Shown one piece after another: positions 22,986-32,972 of a stretch of DNA of 64,000 nt. A program made the position numbers and the translations under genes. How positions within the stretch are numbered: position 1 is the first letter of the stretch; every line of letters begins with the position of its first letter. The stretch comes from Brasenia schreberi. Taxonomy: Eukaryota > Streptophyta > Magnoliopsida > Nymphaeales > Cabombaceae. The DNA lies in NCBI GenBank assembly GCA_036023115.1, contig JAYKKT010000091.1, positions 32,013,501 to 32,077,500 on the forward strand. The letters run 5' to 3'. The notes under the pieces are model-generated. The model was not told where the DNA came from. It saw only the letters and a list, made by a program, of their open reading frames with translations, and made no database searches.

Positions 22986-24250
22986 TTCTTTTCTGAAAAT
23001 ATAGTACCAGAAAAGATATCTGTCCAGAGAAAAAAAGTCCATATGGATTGGACTTGCAACCAAGTGCATAATAGGGAGAATGTTGCATGGGCATAGCACA
23101 ATTGGTCAATCATGCACCATACACCAAATAGAACTCATGAAAATGAAGGGTAGCATCTAACATATGGTCGATAATACTAATTAAATTCACTCATGTCAAC
23201 AATAACTTAGTGTTACCTGGATCGGTCCATGTCGTATGTATCATTTCAAGAGGGAAACCGAAAAGACGCAGGGCCCGTATCTTGCCCCATTGAGCTGTAT
23301 CACGGCATGCAATGTACCATGTCCACGACCTAAACTGGCTCTTGTATTTTGGGACTTTTAAAGCCCTGCTTTCTTCATTTATCTTCAATCCACACTCATG
23401 TGTTGGGCAGAGTGTGATTTGTTCATATTTTGAAGTATAAACTTCGGTTTTCCTTTGGGTTTTCAAGATCCTTTTTGTATTCATGAATTATTGTTTTCCT
23501 TTATTTTACACCCATCTACATAAGAGGAGGCTTTGTTCGTTCTTTAGGTGTTTAAAACATTTTTGGCCTTATGGAGAGATTGTATTATTTTATGTGTTTG
23601 ATGCTGTTTTTAATTTTAAGTTTATTGTATAAGATAGATGAAGATTCAAAATGTCAGGAAAAAGTTCTTGGGGCACACTTTGATGACTCATAGCTCGGAT
23701 CTTTGAGAATTTAACTAGTTAACTTGCTTGTCAATTTCCTTTGCTTTGATAATAGATTAGCCCAATGGTCACGTTACTTTTAATTGTCATTTAGTTTGTT
23801 TATTTATATATTTGTTTCTATTATACTCATTATTAGTTAACGGCAGTTTATTTGAGAATTTAACTAGTTGTTAACTTGCTTGTCAATTTCTTTTGCTTTG
23901 ATAATAGATTAGACCAATGGTTAGGTTACTTTTAATTGTCATTTAGTTTGTTTACTTATATATTTGTTTCTATTATACTCATTATTAGTTAACGGCAGCT
24001 TAATGTAAGTACTTAATACTTACTTACTACCTTATTAAATCCGTCATATATACTATTTTTTTAATATAATATCAATGTTTCTCCTCCTCGTTCTGATTCA
24101 TAATAATTACTTAGTTAGATAGATCAATGTAAGTTTCACAAACTATCGCTTCAAATATTAAATAAAATAAAATGACTTGCAAGATCAGTCATGACGCAAT
24201 TTTGCCATCTATCAGCAACACAAAAGCTCACTGAATTAAAATGCTCTCAC
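22986..24250 (-). other. Formin intron sequence
   Basis: An AT-rich intron between FH2 exons. Apart from a 150-bp tandem duplication (23703-23998) I see no gene. The open frame 23484-23191 (-) has no formin similarity and no supporting splice context. Confidence 0.5.
23703..23998. repeat. About 150-bp tandem duplication
   Basis: Two adjacent copies begin TTGAGAATTTAACTAG at 23703 and 23852 and end ...AGTTAACGGCAG. They differ by only a few bases, including a 3-bp insertion (TTG) in the second copy. It is a recent local duplication in the formin intron. Confidence 0.95.
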
Positions 24251-24433
24251 CTTCCAAAAGTGAATCAGAAACATTAAGATCTCGTAGAAGAATGGATAAG
24301 TTCTGCTACTTCTTTCGATCAAGAATCTGTGTTTGCTGGATAGAAGCATCACGACCAGTCTTTTTTTGGATAATTCTTTGGTTTATTTGAAGACCTGGTA
24401 CCAAAGAGAATTTCAAATGTTTCTTCATTGAAC
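24251..24433 (-). pseudogene. Formin FH2 exon with frameshift and stop
   Basis: It reads FNEETFEILFGT (family: FNEEMIETLFG), changes frame at a homopolymer (T7 at 24361-24367 on the plus strand), then RDASIQQTQILDRKK, a TAG stop (24308-24306) where the family has Ser or Ala, and QNLSILLRDLNVSDSLLEG (family: QNLSILLRALNV...ALLEG). The donor GAAG|GTGAGAG at 24251 is intact. The stop and frameshift would truncate the protein early in FH2. Confidence 0.88.
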
Positions 24434-24514
24434 CTGTCCATGTACGGCGACCAAGTTAAAGCTCCTAATAGGACTGACTCATAAGGGAATTGAAGTAGAC
24501 GCAAGGAATAGAAT

Positions 24515-24783
24515 ACTCTTACTGAAAAGTCCTGATTTGATCTGATCCCAGACCATTGAATGGCTACGGTTAGCCATCGTTTTATCCCAAAAGAAAGGCT
24601 TCAACTTCGTTTTTGGAGTTACGGATTCACGCATTTCTTCAGTTTTGCTCTCTGATTTAGAAGTTCCTACATTACTTGCCCGAAGTGGCGGCCTAGGAAG
24701 CACGCCTAGAGGTGGGGGTCGAGGAGGTTAAGCACCCTTTGGTGGTGGAGGTGGTCCTGCGCCTGGCTTTCCATCGACAGGTG
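24515..24783 (-). pseudogene. Formin end of FH1 and start of FH2
   Basis: The minus-strand frame reads PVDGKPGAGPPPPPKGA, a TAA stop (24730-24728, in place of an expected CAA Gln), PPRPPPLGVLPRPP, then the FH2 start TKLKPFFWDKTMANRSHSMV and WDQIKSG, a near-perfect match to plant formins (LKPFFWDKV...MVWxxIKSGSFQ). The exon ends at TTTTCAGTAAGAG, where one G appears to be missing from the usual AG|GTAAGAG donor, which would put the next exon (24433) out of phase. Confidence 0.9.
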
Positions 24784-25164
24784 CGTAAGTTGTTGGTAGC
24801 CACTTTCAGCTCTAATAAAGTAATAATGAAATGAGGAAGAAGGACCTTCATTTTAGATTTAATGAGTTGCCTTTCAAAAATATAATATTAAAAAATTTGT
24901 TTTACTTTTATAAAAGATACGACGATCTCTGGGATAAACATGAAATAGTTTTAACGAAAAGCCAAGAAAGGAAAACACCAAAAGAGAAAAAAGAAAGTCC
25001 ATATAGAGTGAGTAAATGAATACAATTATACACACAACTAAAAAAAGTTCTTCCCGTAAAAATCATTTGCGAGTAACCGTTCGCTATCTTCATCTTCATT
25101 TCTTCCTCCTTTCCTTTTTTTCCTTCTTACTTGGGCTGTCTTCGGTACTATCAAGAAGCCGATA
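24784..25164 (+). repeat. Left LTR of FH1-exon Copia
   Basis: 381 bp, colinear with 29655-30040: shared GTAAGTTGTTGGT, TTGTTTTACTTTTATAAAAGAT (TATA region), GGATAAACATGAAA and GAATACAATTATA. Divergence is high, with many substitutions and small indels, indicating an old insertion. Confidence 0.9.
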
Positions 25165-25289
25165 TTGGTATCATATCTTCACGGTTGATCCACCACTATT
25201 TATCATTCCTATATCTAAACCCAGTTTTTAACCTTAAAATTTATATACTTTCTTTTTGTCAGTTTTGTCAAATTTGCTAAAATGACTGC

Positions 25290-26022
25290 TACGATATGTA
25301 TCTGATAATAGAAAAAAACAGAAAACTTAATGCCTAAATTTCTAAACTTAAAAAACATAGAATCCCATTAGCCTTAACACTAGAAGGTGTATATTATGTC
25401 TTAAAAGAATTTGTAACCCCTCTAATGGAACAAGCAATGAACGAGTAAAAAGAAAAATATTTAACTTTCCTTAAAGATGACACCTTAGCCAAAGTCATCA
25501 CACGCACGCTTACATGGAGGATCATCTTCTTAGAGTATTTGAGGATCGTAAAACTGCAAAATATGTATTTGAGTCTATAACAATCAAATATAATAGAACA
25601 ATAAAACTTCATGTACAGTTACTCCTTCAAAAATATAATACACATAAAATAAAAGAAGATAATGTGGTTGAACACGATAATTCCTGACCCAATGCATATT
25701 TCAATAATCCTCATCAATCTACCCTCCTCTTAGAACATGGTAACCACAACTCTTAGGTTAGGACCTAACTTCTCCCTTCCTGAGCTCTCTCTAAAACTTG
25801 TTATTGAGCAAGAGCATACATACAAAAACAAAAAGGATAGGTTACTCATAGCTTAGGATGATTTAGGATACAACTCAAAAACCAACCAGAATAAAAAGAA
25901 ACTAAATAAGAAATTTGGTAAATTTGATAAAAAGGTGTAAAAAATTTAAGAAACCATAGTGATACGCTTCTCGTGTAAAGTGTTCCAATTGTGACAAGAT
26001 GAGGTACTTTAAGAGAAACTAT
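25290..26022 (+). pseudogene. Copia gag remnant, split by LINE fragment
   Basis: Fragments read ITRTLTWRIIFLEYLRI, KNKKDRLLIA and KLNKKFGKFDKK in the manner of Copia gag, ending in a zinc-knuckle relic RVKCSNCDKMRYFKRNYYN in which the glycine-histidine of CxxCxxxGHxxxxC is lost. The LINE fragment is inserted right after this knuckle. Confidence 0.6.
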
Positions 26023-26410
26023 TATAACAAACAACAAACAACAATTAAGCCTTTTCCCATACTAGACAAGGTCGGTTACATGGATTCTTTATTTCCACAT
26101 AGCCCTATCATGTATCATGTTATCAATTAACTCACAATAAGCTAGATCATTTTTATTGTTTCTTTCCAACACTTTTGTGGTCGTCCTCTACCTCTTTTAA
26201 TACTTTCAAAATCTAGTTTTTCATACCTTCTTACATGTTCTTCTTTTGATCTTCTTTCTATATGTCCAAACCACCTTAAATGATATTCTCTCATTTTATC
26301 CTCTATTGGTGCCACACATAATTTGTCTCTAATAACTTCATTATGTATACGTTCTTTTCTTGTATGACCACTCATCCATCTCAACATGTTCATTTTTGTC
26401 ATACACATCT
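26023..26410 (-). mobile_element. RTE LINE 3' fragment nested in the FH1 Copia
   Basis: The fragment is flanked by a perfect 15-bp target duplication TTTAAGAGAAACTAT (26008-26022 and 26411-26425). The minus strand encodes the C-terminal end of the RTE polyprotein ([58 protein letters not shown]), followed by the 3' tail ending in TTGTTTGTTGTTTGTT-type repeats. It is 5'-truncated. Its frame is open over 88 codons, so it is much less decayed than its Copia host. Confidence 0.92.
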
Positions 26411-26499
26411 TTTAAGAGAAACTATAATTTAAAGAAAAATGATGGCAACTCTCAGCTCAAAGAAGAAGCAAGACATTATCTGTGTTATTTTTGGATATT

Positions 26500-27600
26500 T
26501 ATATATGGACCACCATGTTACTAGTTGGTGGATGGGTTCTCGAGTGACACGACATATTTCAAAAAGTAAGGAGGGAGCAACGTACCTAACAGAATACAAG
26601 CCTTGAGAATATCAAGTGTACATGAGAAATAATTCTTTTGTTGATGTTTCAAGGGTTGGTTCTTTTAGAATTGTAATAGGAGACAATCTTGTTATTTTGA
26701 TTGATGTATTAATTATGTCATTTATTAGGCACAATTTAGTTTTTGCGTCTGTTCTTATAAATAAAGGGTTTGAGGTTTGTACTTGAGAAAGTTATTATGG
26801 AAAGTATGGTAGGATAGTTTTTTCTGGTATTTTTTTATTCTGAACATGAATTGTTCAACTTAAATATTAATGAAACATCATATTCTTCTGCTTATATTAA
26901 TTATGTATTTTCTATTGATGTGAATATATGACATAGACATTTAGGGCATATAAGTAATGAAAAAGTTGAGGAAATTAGTCAACTTTGACTTATTTACTAG
27001 ATTTCAAGAAAACACCTTTAACAAGTGTGAAGCTTGTATACTAGAAAATCATTTATCAAAGGAATAATTAGGGTAGTAACCTTATTAGAAATTATTTATA
27101 CTGATTTATGTGTACCCTTTAGGGTGATATCACCTCGACATAAGGTTTATTTCATAATTTTTATCGATGATTATTTAAGATATACATATATCTCTTAGCA
27201 CATAAATCTGATGTACTTCAGGTATTCAAAGAATATAAGTAAGAAGTTGGAAACCATATAGGGCATACAATTAAAGTCTTAAGATCTAATCGAGGTAGGA
27301 GTACACCTCTATAAAATTCTTAGAATATTGTAATGAATTTGGTATTTTCAAACAAATAATATACCCAGAACACCTCAACAAAATGGTTTAGTAGAAAGAT
27401 ATAATAGAGTCTTATTAAATATGATCATGTTCATGATAGTTAATGATTCTCTTTCTAAGGTATTTTGGGGAGAAGCATTGTGTACAATCATGTTTATTTT
27501 GAATAGAGCACTATATAAAACTATATTTTCTACATCATATAAGATGTGATTTGGGAGAAAACCAAACGTTGGACATCTCAAGAGATGGAGATCTATCGCA
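26500..27600 (+). pseudogene. Copia protease and integrase remnant
   Basis: Plus-strand fragments: SWWMGSRVTRHISKS (protease; the catalytic DSGAT is replaced by MGSRV), a pre-integrase LGHISNEKVEEI and CEACILENHLSKE (zinc-binding part), IIFIDDYLRY-like core, YPEHLNKMV then YNRVLLNMIMFMIVNDSLSK (core end). Frames change often. Non-functional. Confidence 0.65.
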
Positions 27601-27699
27601 CATGTGAAGATACTTGATCAGTCTAGTGATAAACTAGACACCAGGGCCTTGAGATATTTTTTGATAAGATATCCCAAATGCCATAAGGGATATCATTTT

Positions 27700-29480
27700 G
27701 GTTACAATGATCATGATTTAGTAGAAAGTAGGGATTATGATTTGAATTTACATCAGTTAGACGTAAAAACTGCTTTTCTAAATAGTGATTTAGATAAAAG
27801 CATACATATGCAATAGTCAGAAGGGTATCTTGTTAAAGGCTAAGAAAATAAAGTATATAGGTTGCAAAAATCCTTATATGGACTTAAACAGTCACCTCGT
27901 CAATGGTATTTGATTTTTCAAAATACCATTGTAAAACTTGGGTTTGTGGTAAATGAACTTGACTATTATGTATATGTTTGGAATAATGGAAACTACTTTG
28001 TCATTCTATCGTTATATGTACATGACATATTGTTGACGTAGAATGACAATGAAATGACTGTAAAAACTAAATCATGGTTAAACTCAAAGTTAGAAATGAA
28101 TGATATGAGATATGCATCCTATATCGGTATAAACATTTCTCGTGATAGAGAATCCAAACTTTAAAGTTTAAGTAAAGAGAGAGATATCGATTATATCCTC
28201 AAGAAATTTAAAATATGTAATTGTAAGCCTATAATTACACTCGTTGCAAAAAGGAGCAAACTGAGTAAGGTTGATTGTTCTGGTAAGAGAGAAAACAAGT
28301 CCAATATTCTTTATGCACAAGTTGTGGGTAGTTTGATATATGTGATATTGTGTAAAAGACTTGATATGAGCTTTGTTGTTGGTCTTGTGAGTAGATATTA
28401 AAGTGATCCTAGTTGGCATCATTCGATAGTTGTGAAAAAGATCTTTAAATATCTTAAAGGGACAAAAGCTTAACACTCTGTTTTCAAGTTGATGAACTAT
28501 GTGGCAACTAAAGTTGATCATTGTGTATATGTTTGGAACAATGAGATCTATTTTGTCATTCTATTATTATATGTACATGACATATTGTTGATTGAGAATG
28601 ACAATGAGATTATTATAAAAACTAAATCATGGTTAAACTCAAAGTTTGAAATGAATGATATGGGAGAGATATCTTATATCCTTAGTATAAATATTTCTTG
28701 TGATAGAGAATCCAAACTTTAAAGTTTAAGTAAAGAGATATTGATTATATCCTCAAGAAATTTTAAATGGGTGATTACAAGCCTACAATTACACACGTTG
28801 CAAAAGGGAGCAAACTAAGGTTGATTGTTATGGTGAGAGAGAAAACAAGCTTAGTGTTCTTTATGCACAAGCCGTGGGTAATTTGATATCTGCGATGTTG
28901 TGTAAAAGACCTAATATCAGCTTTGTTGTTGGGTCTTATGAGTAGATATCAAAGTGATCATGGTTGGCCGCATTGGATAGTTGTGAAATGTGAAAATGAT
29001 CTTAATATATCTTAAAAGAACAAAAGACTTAACATTGTGTTTTCAAGTTGATAAACTAAAAGTGGTAGGATACTTAGATATTGATTTTGCTAGGAGTAAA
29101 GGTGACAACAAGTCAACCTTCGATCAAATATTTTTATTTGGAGGTGGTGATGTTTCTTAAGTTTACAAGAAACAAGGTTGTATAACATTACATACACAAT
29201 AAACTCAGTATATTGCTTAGAATATGGATGCAATGAGTATCGTTTAGATAAGTCGCCTCATACATGATCTAAAACTGAAAATAGTTAACGAGCCAGTTAT
29301 CATTTATTGTGACAACAACGTAACTATTACTCTTATTAAGAGTGGAATTAATAGCTAAGGAAGTAAACATATAATAGTTAAATATCATTATGTTTATGAT
29401 ATGTTTAAAAGAAATGAGATATTTATATCTTATATGCATATGTTGGTTGATCCCCTGACTAAAGGCATCTCATAAGATTT
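27700..29480 (+). pseudogene. Copia RT / RNase H with tandem-duplicated RT block
   Basis: Reads [47 protein letters not shown] (normally YVDD), then SWLNSKLEMNDM. About 27944-28498 is repeated at 28499-29058 (offset 555 bp), so the RT catalytic block appears twice, each with YVHD. RNase H follows to HMLVDPLTKGIS near 29470. It is inactive because of stops and the lost catalytic aspartate. Confidence 0.8.
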
Positions 29481-29654
29481 TTTTGCTTAGATTTTGATCG
29501 TTATGTAAAAAAAGTATATTGATTATGGAAAACCGCATAACATGTAAGAGTTGCAATTTACTTGCAACTAGAAAATAGTACATCTAGGAAAACCTTAAAT
29601 AGTGGAAGGAAAAACCAGTGTATTATAAATTGGCTGAAGTGGCCAAGTGGGATA

Positions 29655-30040
29655 TGTAAGTTGTTGGTGGCCCAATAACAACAACCATGAAATGCTGGAA
29701 GAAAGGCTCTCTTTTAAGATTTCATGAGTTTCTTTTCAAAAAGATAATCTTCAAAAAAATTGTTTTACTTTTATAAAAGATATGAGAATCTTTCGGATAA
29801 ACATGAAAATGACTTTAATGGAAAACCTAAAGAGAAAAACATGGAAAGAAGAAAAAGTCAGGTACATATAGATTGAATAAACGAATACAATTATATATAC
29901 AAAATTCCATGAAAACCCTTTGTGGGTAGTCATTCACTTTCTTAATCTTCTTTCTCTTTCTCCTTCTTTTTTTTTGTTTGGCTAGAGGTTTACTACAGTA
30001 TTGTCTTCCTTGGGCTTGCTTCAAAATTAAGAAGCTGACA
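29655..30040 (+). repeat. Right LTR of FH1-exon Copia
   Basis: 386 bp, beginning TGTAAGTTG and ending AGCTGACA, preceded by a polypurine tract. It pairs with the left LTR at 24784-25164. Confidence 0.9.
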
Positions 30041-30155
30041 AGGTAATGGTGGAGGAGGAGGTGGTTTGCGAGAAGGAGGTGGTTCTTGACCTGGCTTTCC
30101 ACATCCACCTAAAGGTAACGGGGGACGAGGAGAAGGGGGTGGATGAGTTCTCAAC
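30041..30155 (-). pseudogene. Formin FH1 piece between two insertions
   Basis: About 115 bp of exon stranded between the Mutator-like element (right) and the Copia element (left). The minus-strand frame reads THPPPSPRPPLPLGG, then GKPGQEPPPSRK, then PPPPPPLP, a typical FH1 polyproline segment. The next residues in the intact gene are found 5.26 kb away at 24783, starting PVDGKPGAGPPPPP. Confidence 0.85.
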
Positions 30156-31696
30156 TGTGTTACACGGGTACGCCATTCTTGGCGTCGTACCCGTATCCGG
30201 TACATACCGGGTACGGGTACACATATGAGTACGTCTGGTACGTTGGTGTACCGATATGTTTCTACTTATTTCGTTACGCGTACCCAAGTCACGTATCGGT
30301 ACCGGGTACACAAGGAGAACAAGCCAGCGAGACTGCCGCGGTGGACGCACCAGGAGATCCTGGTGCTGATTCAGGGGAAGAGGGACGCGGAGGAACGACG
30401 GGGTTCCGGCGAGCGCCACAGAAGGGGCGGCGGAGTCGAGCCGAAATGGGTGGCGGTCTCGGCCTACTGCCGGCGGCACGGCGTAGACCGGGGGCCGGTT
30501 CAGTGCAGGAAACGGTGGAGCAACCTCGTTGGAGATTTCAGGAGGATAAAGGAGTGGGAGAGGGAGGCCGAAGGGGAGAGCTTTTGGACGATGCGGAACG
30601 ATGTTCGCCGGGAGAAAAGGCTGCCGGGATTCTTCGACCGGGAAGTCTACGACATACTCGACGGCGAGGCCTCACCGGCGACGGTGGCGGAGGCTGTCTT
30701 CGATACTGGGAGGATTTCAGCCGACGTCGAGGGATTGTTCTCTGAATTAGGGCCTTCCGTCCATGCGGAGGCGGAAGACGGCGGGCCGACTCTGCCGCCG
30801 GAGAACAAGATCAACAGCCCGGATTCTCCGACGCCAGCCTTGCCTATTAGCTCCGGTGAGCTTCCTCTTTGGTGTTGGGGAATCTGATTTAGCGGGTTCT
30901 ACTGAAATTAATTTCATGTAAATTTTTGGTTTGGTTCAAATTTTGGTACAGGGAATCAACATCAACCAAGTTTTGTAAGGTTTTTTGATCCGGGTAAGCC
31001 TTAAATTTCTGTTCGGAGTATGATCAGGGATTTCTGGATTTACTGATTTCCTAATCTGATTTCTTTGCTTTGCCTATCGGATTTTTCTGTAAGAATTCAG
31101 TATTTCATCTCCCTTTTAGGTTTTTGTTTGGTGAGCGTGTTTGGTGAACTATGTAATACGAGTTTGGCGTGAAGTATGTATGGGTCAACTATGTAATACG
31201 AGTTTAAAATAGGTGTATATCATAATCACCTTCATTTGATTACACCTTTTTCATTGATTTTGAGAAAATCGTTCAGATATTAAGATGGATGTGCGAGATG
31301 TGCGTAGCTTTGAATCTGCTTCATTTGACAGCACCTGTGATTGACAAAGGTCTCTCTATCTCTTCATTAATTCTTTTTGCATATGTTGGTTGTTGACTAT
31401 GATATTCTTGAAACGATGCTTCTTCATGGACTCTATTATCTTATGGTAAGCACTGTAATGATGGGGATGGCCGCTGGTTTCAGATCTTCTCTTGCAAATT
31501 CAATTGACTTAATTGTTGACATTCTCATAGTTATTCTCAAACACTAGAATGCTCTATACAATTGTATGTTTATATATATATATGTAATTTTTTTAAATTT
31601 TTTAATAGTGGTGTACCCGTACCTTAGTTTTTTATAAATTTGTGTATCCCTACCCATACCAAGTACAGGTACCGTACCCGTATCCATGCAACATAG
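30156..31696 (+). mobile_element. Mutator-like Pack-MULE (1541 bp) carrying a trihelix gene fragment
   Basis: Flanked by a perfect 9-bp direct repeat GTTCTCAAC (30147-30155 and 31697-31705), the usual Mutator target-duplication length. The ends are imperfect inverted repeats (left TGTGTTACACGGGTACG; right, reversed, TATGTTGCATGGATACG after an extra base). Subterminal parts are rich in GGTACGGGTACG repeats. The centre is GC-rich host-derived coding sequence, with no transposase, so it is a non-autonomous Pack-MULE. It is inserted in the FH1 exon of the formin pseudogene. Confidence 0.8.
30225..30887 (+). CDS. Captured trihelix (ASR3-like) transcription factor fragment
   Basis: An open frame of 220 codons. 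Residues about 35-110 match the trihelix (GT-type, Myb/SANT-like) DNA-binding domain of plant ASR3-like repressors: ARLPRWTHQEILVLIQGKRD, KWVAVSAYCRRHGVDRG, QCRKRWSNLVGDFRRIKEWE, then FWTMRNDVRREKRLPGFFD. The first 28 residues come from transposon terminal sequence (GTACCGATATG-type repeats), so the ATG is not the original gene start. A donor CTCCG|GTGAGC at about 30855 and acceptor TACAG at about 30951 suggest a captured intron, giving NQHQPSFVRFFDPG in a second exon. The frame is undamaged and far GC-richer than its surroundings. Whether it is expressed cannot be told. Confidence 0.75.
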   Translation: MSTSGTLVYRYVSTYFVTRTQVTYRYRVHKENKPARLPRWTHQEILVLIQGKRDAEERRGSGERHRRGGGVEPKWVAVSAYCRRHGVDRGPVQCRKRWSNLVGDFRRIKEWEREAEGESFWTMRNDVRREKRLPGFFDREVYDILDGEASPATVAEAVFDTGRISADVEGLFSELGPSVHAEAEDGGPTLPPENKINSPDSPTPALPISSGELPLWCWGI

Positions 31697-31911
31697 GTTC
31701 TCAACAGGTGAAGATGTAAAAGTTGAATCCTCGGATTCTATAGATGCATAATCCGATTCAACTGACAGTGACTGCAAATTTTCCAAAGCTGTAGAATTCT
31801 CCACCTCAACAGCCACCTTACTTATGCTAGGATTCAATGAAGATAGATAAGTTGCAGATCTCCCTTTTTCCTTCTCCGTACCAGCATGTGATAAATCTGT
31901 TGCAAAGTTCT
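31697..31911 (-). pseudogene. Formin linker, upstream piece of FH1 exon
   Basis: The minus-strand frame reads NFATDLSHAGTEKEKGRS, then a serine/glutamate-rich linker (SVESDYASIESEDSTF) to SSPVEN, the cytosolic linker between the membrane helix and FH1. At its 5' side an RTE fragment is inserted directly at the exon edge (31913-32201). At its 3' side it ends in the target duplication of the Mutator-like element. Reading on across that insertion puts the proline-rich FH1 out of frame, so a further frameshift lies at this junction. Confidence 0.7.
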
Positions 31912-31912
31912 C

Positions 31913-32201
31913 TCTACAATAACAACAACTAAGCCTTTTTTCATACTAGATGGGTAGACTACATGGATTCTTTATTTCTACATGGCCCTATCATGTGTCA
32001 TGTTAGCAGTTAACTTAATATAAACTAGATCATTTCTTATTGTTTATTTTTAACACTTTTGTCGTCGTTTTCTTCTTCTTTTAACATTTTCACAATGTAG
32101 TTTTTCTCAAACCATACTATTTTTCCTTATTTTATCTACTATTCGTAGTACTCTCAATTTGTATACTGTCTTTCCTTGTCCTTGTGTGGCTGCTCATTCT
32201 T
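31913..32201 (-). mobile_element. RTE LINE 3' fragment at a formin exon edge
   Basis: Minus-orientation RTE tail (AATAACAACAACTAAGCC then TTTTTTCATACTAGATGGG) with about 230 bp of 3' region. A 10-bp target duplication CAAAGTTCTC lies at 31903-31912 and 32202-32211. It separates the linker exon (AACTTTGCAACAG...) from its probable acceptor in the intron sequence at 32200-32230, which would itself damage splicing. Confidence 0.85.
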
Positions 32202-32304
32202 CAAAGTTCTCCCCAATTTTTAGGAAAATATAAATAAATAAATAAGAGAAGTGCAAAAATATTTAAAGGATTCTTTGAAAAGGAGTACAACATAGCATAC
32301 TTAC

Positions 32305-32972
32305 CGAGCGAGAGGTCGCTCCTGCTTAAGGCAAGAAGAAGCTTGTCATCCTTGTTGGAATTTCCTGAGGTGCCATGGGCACAGCATTGGAGGTAACAGC
32401 AAAATAGCAAAGCAGCAACAATAATGGAGCACATTGCAGTTAGAACAACAGCAACCACGATAGTTCTAGCCGAAACCTGATCACCGGATTACACCGATAA
32501 AGGAAGACTTGGACTTGGTGGACCGACAAAAACAAACTTATCTGGTGAAGCAGAATGCAGCCGCTCACTTGGAACTTGAAAAGGAGTTCACTAAGAGGAG
32601 CAGGAGCAGAAGCTGAAGCATTTGCATGGTTCTGATGGGAAAATGGAGCAGGCGCAGCAGTCGAGTGAAAGGAACCAGGAAATGATAAGCCCATGGTATT
32701 TCGACGTACATCATCCAGAACACTCCTTTCTGTGTACCGCCCAAGAAGGTACTCAAGTTTGCTAGATTTTTCATCTTTCCCCGAGACACCATGCGAAAGA
32801 TGTATCCTCATAAGGCAAACGAAAAACATGTGCTTCATTTGAGGTGGCAGCATTCTCATTACATTGTGCAACTCTGCGTTTGATGATAAGATTCATATCT
32901 GAAAACTCTGAACTTCTGGTGGCACCTTTAGTATTCATAGCGTGCTGCTTGCAATCATTCCAGTCTGTTTGC
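32305..32972 (-). pseudogene. Formin ectodomain and transmembrane exon
   Basis: Three frames must be joined to read it. The first gives TDWNDCKQHAMNTKGATRSS (the W..C motif of plant formin ectodomains). The second gives NVMRMLPPQMKHMFF and HGVSGKDEKSSKLEYLLGRY, matching the conserved LPPQLKQ...HVSGEE...YLE block. The third gives FVGPPSPSLPLS, then a stop, then the membrane helix VVAVVLTAMCSIIVAALLF followed by CCYLQCC and DDKLLLALSRSDLSLG. The donor CTCG|GTAAGT at 32305 is intact. At least two frameshifts and one stop (TAA just before the helix, near 32475) disable it. Confidence 0.8.

Larger units (their letters stand above)
24784..30040 (+). mobile_element. Ty1/Copia element (5257 bp) inserted in formin FH1 exon
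   Basis: Diverged LTRs lie at 24784-25164 and 29655-30040. The target duplication is AGGTG (24779-24783) and AGGTA (30041-30045), four of five bases matching. The primer-binding site TTGGTATCATATC follows the left LTR at 25165, and a purine-rich GGCCAAGTGGGATA precedes the right LTR. The left LTR now starts CG where the right starts TG. Internal order on the plus strand is gag, protease, integrase, RT, RNase H, all broken by stops. The flanking formin frame joins directly from PPPPPPLP to PVDGKPGAG across the element. A LINE fragment is nested at 26023-26410. Confidence 0.92.

Noticed and set aside
23191..23484. Extra formin exon
   Set aside because: No similarity to FH2; flanking exons (24251 and 19150) already join in phase without it.
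30143..30745. 200-codon ORF overlapping the trihelix frame, and the 150-codon ORF 30027-30479 on the minus strand
   Set aside because: Shadow frames of GC-rich coding DNA; only the 30225-30887 frame matches a known domain.
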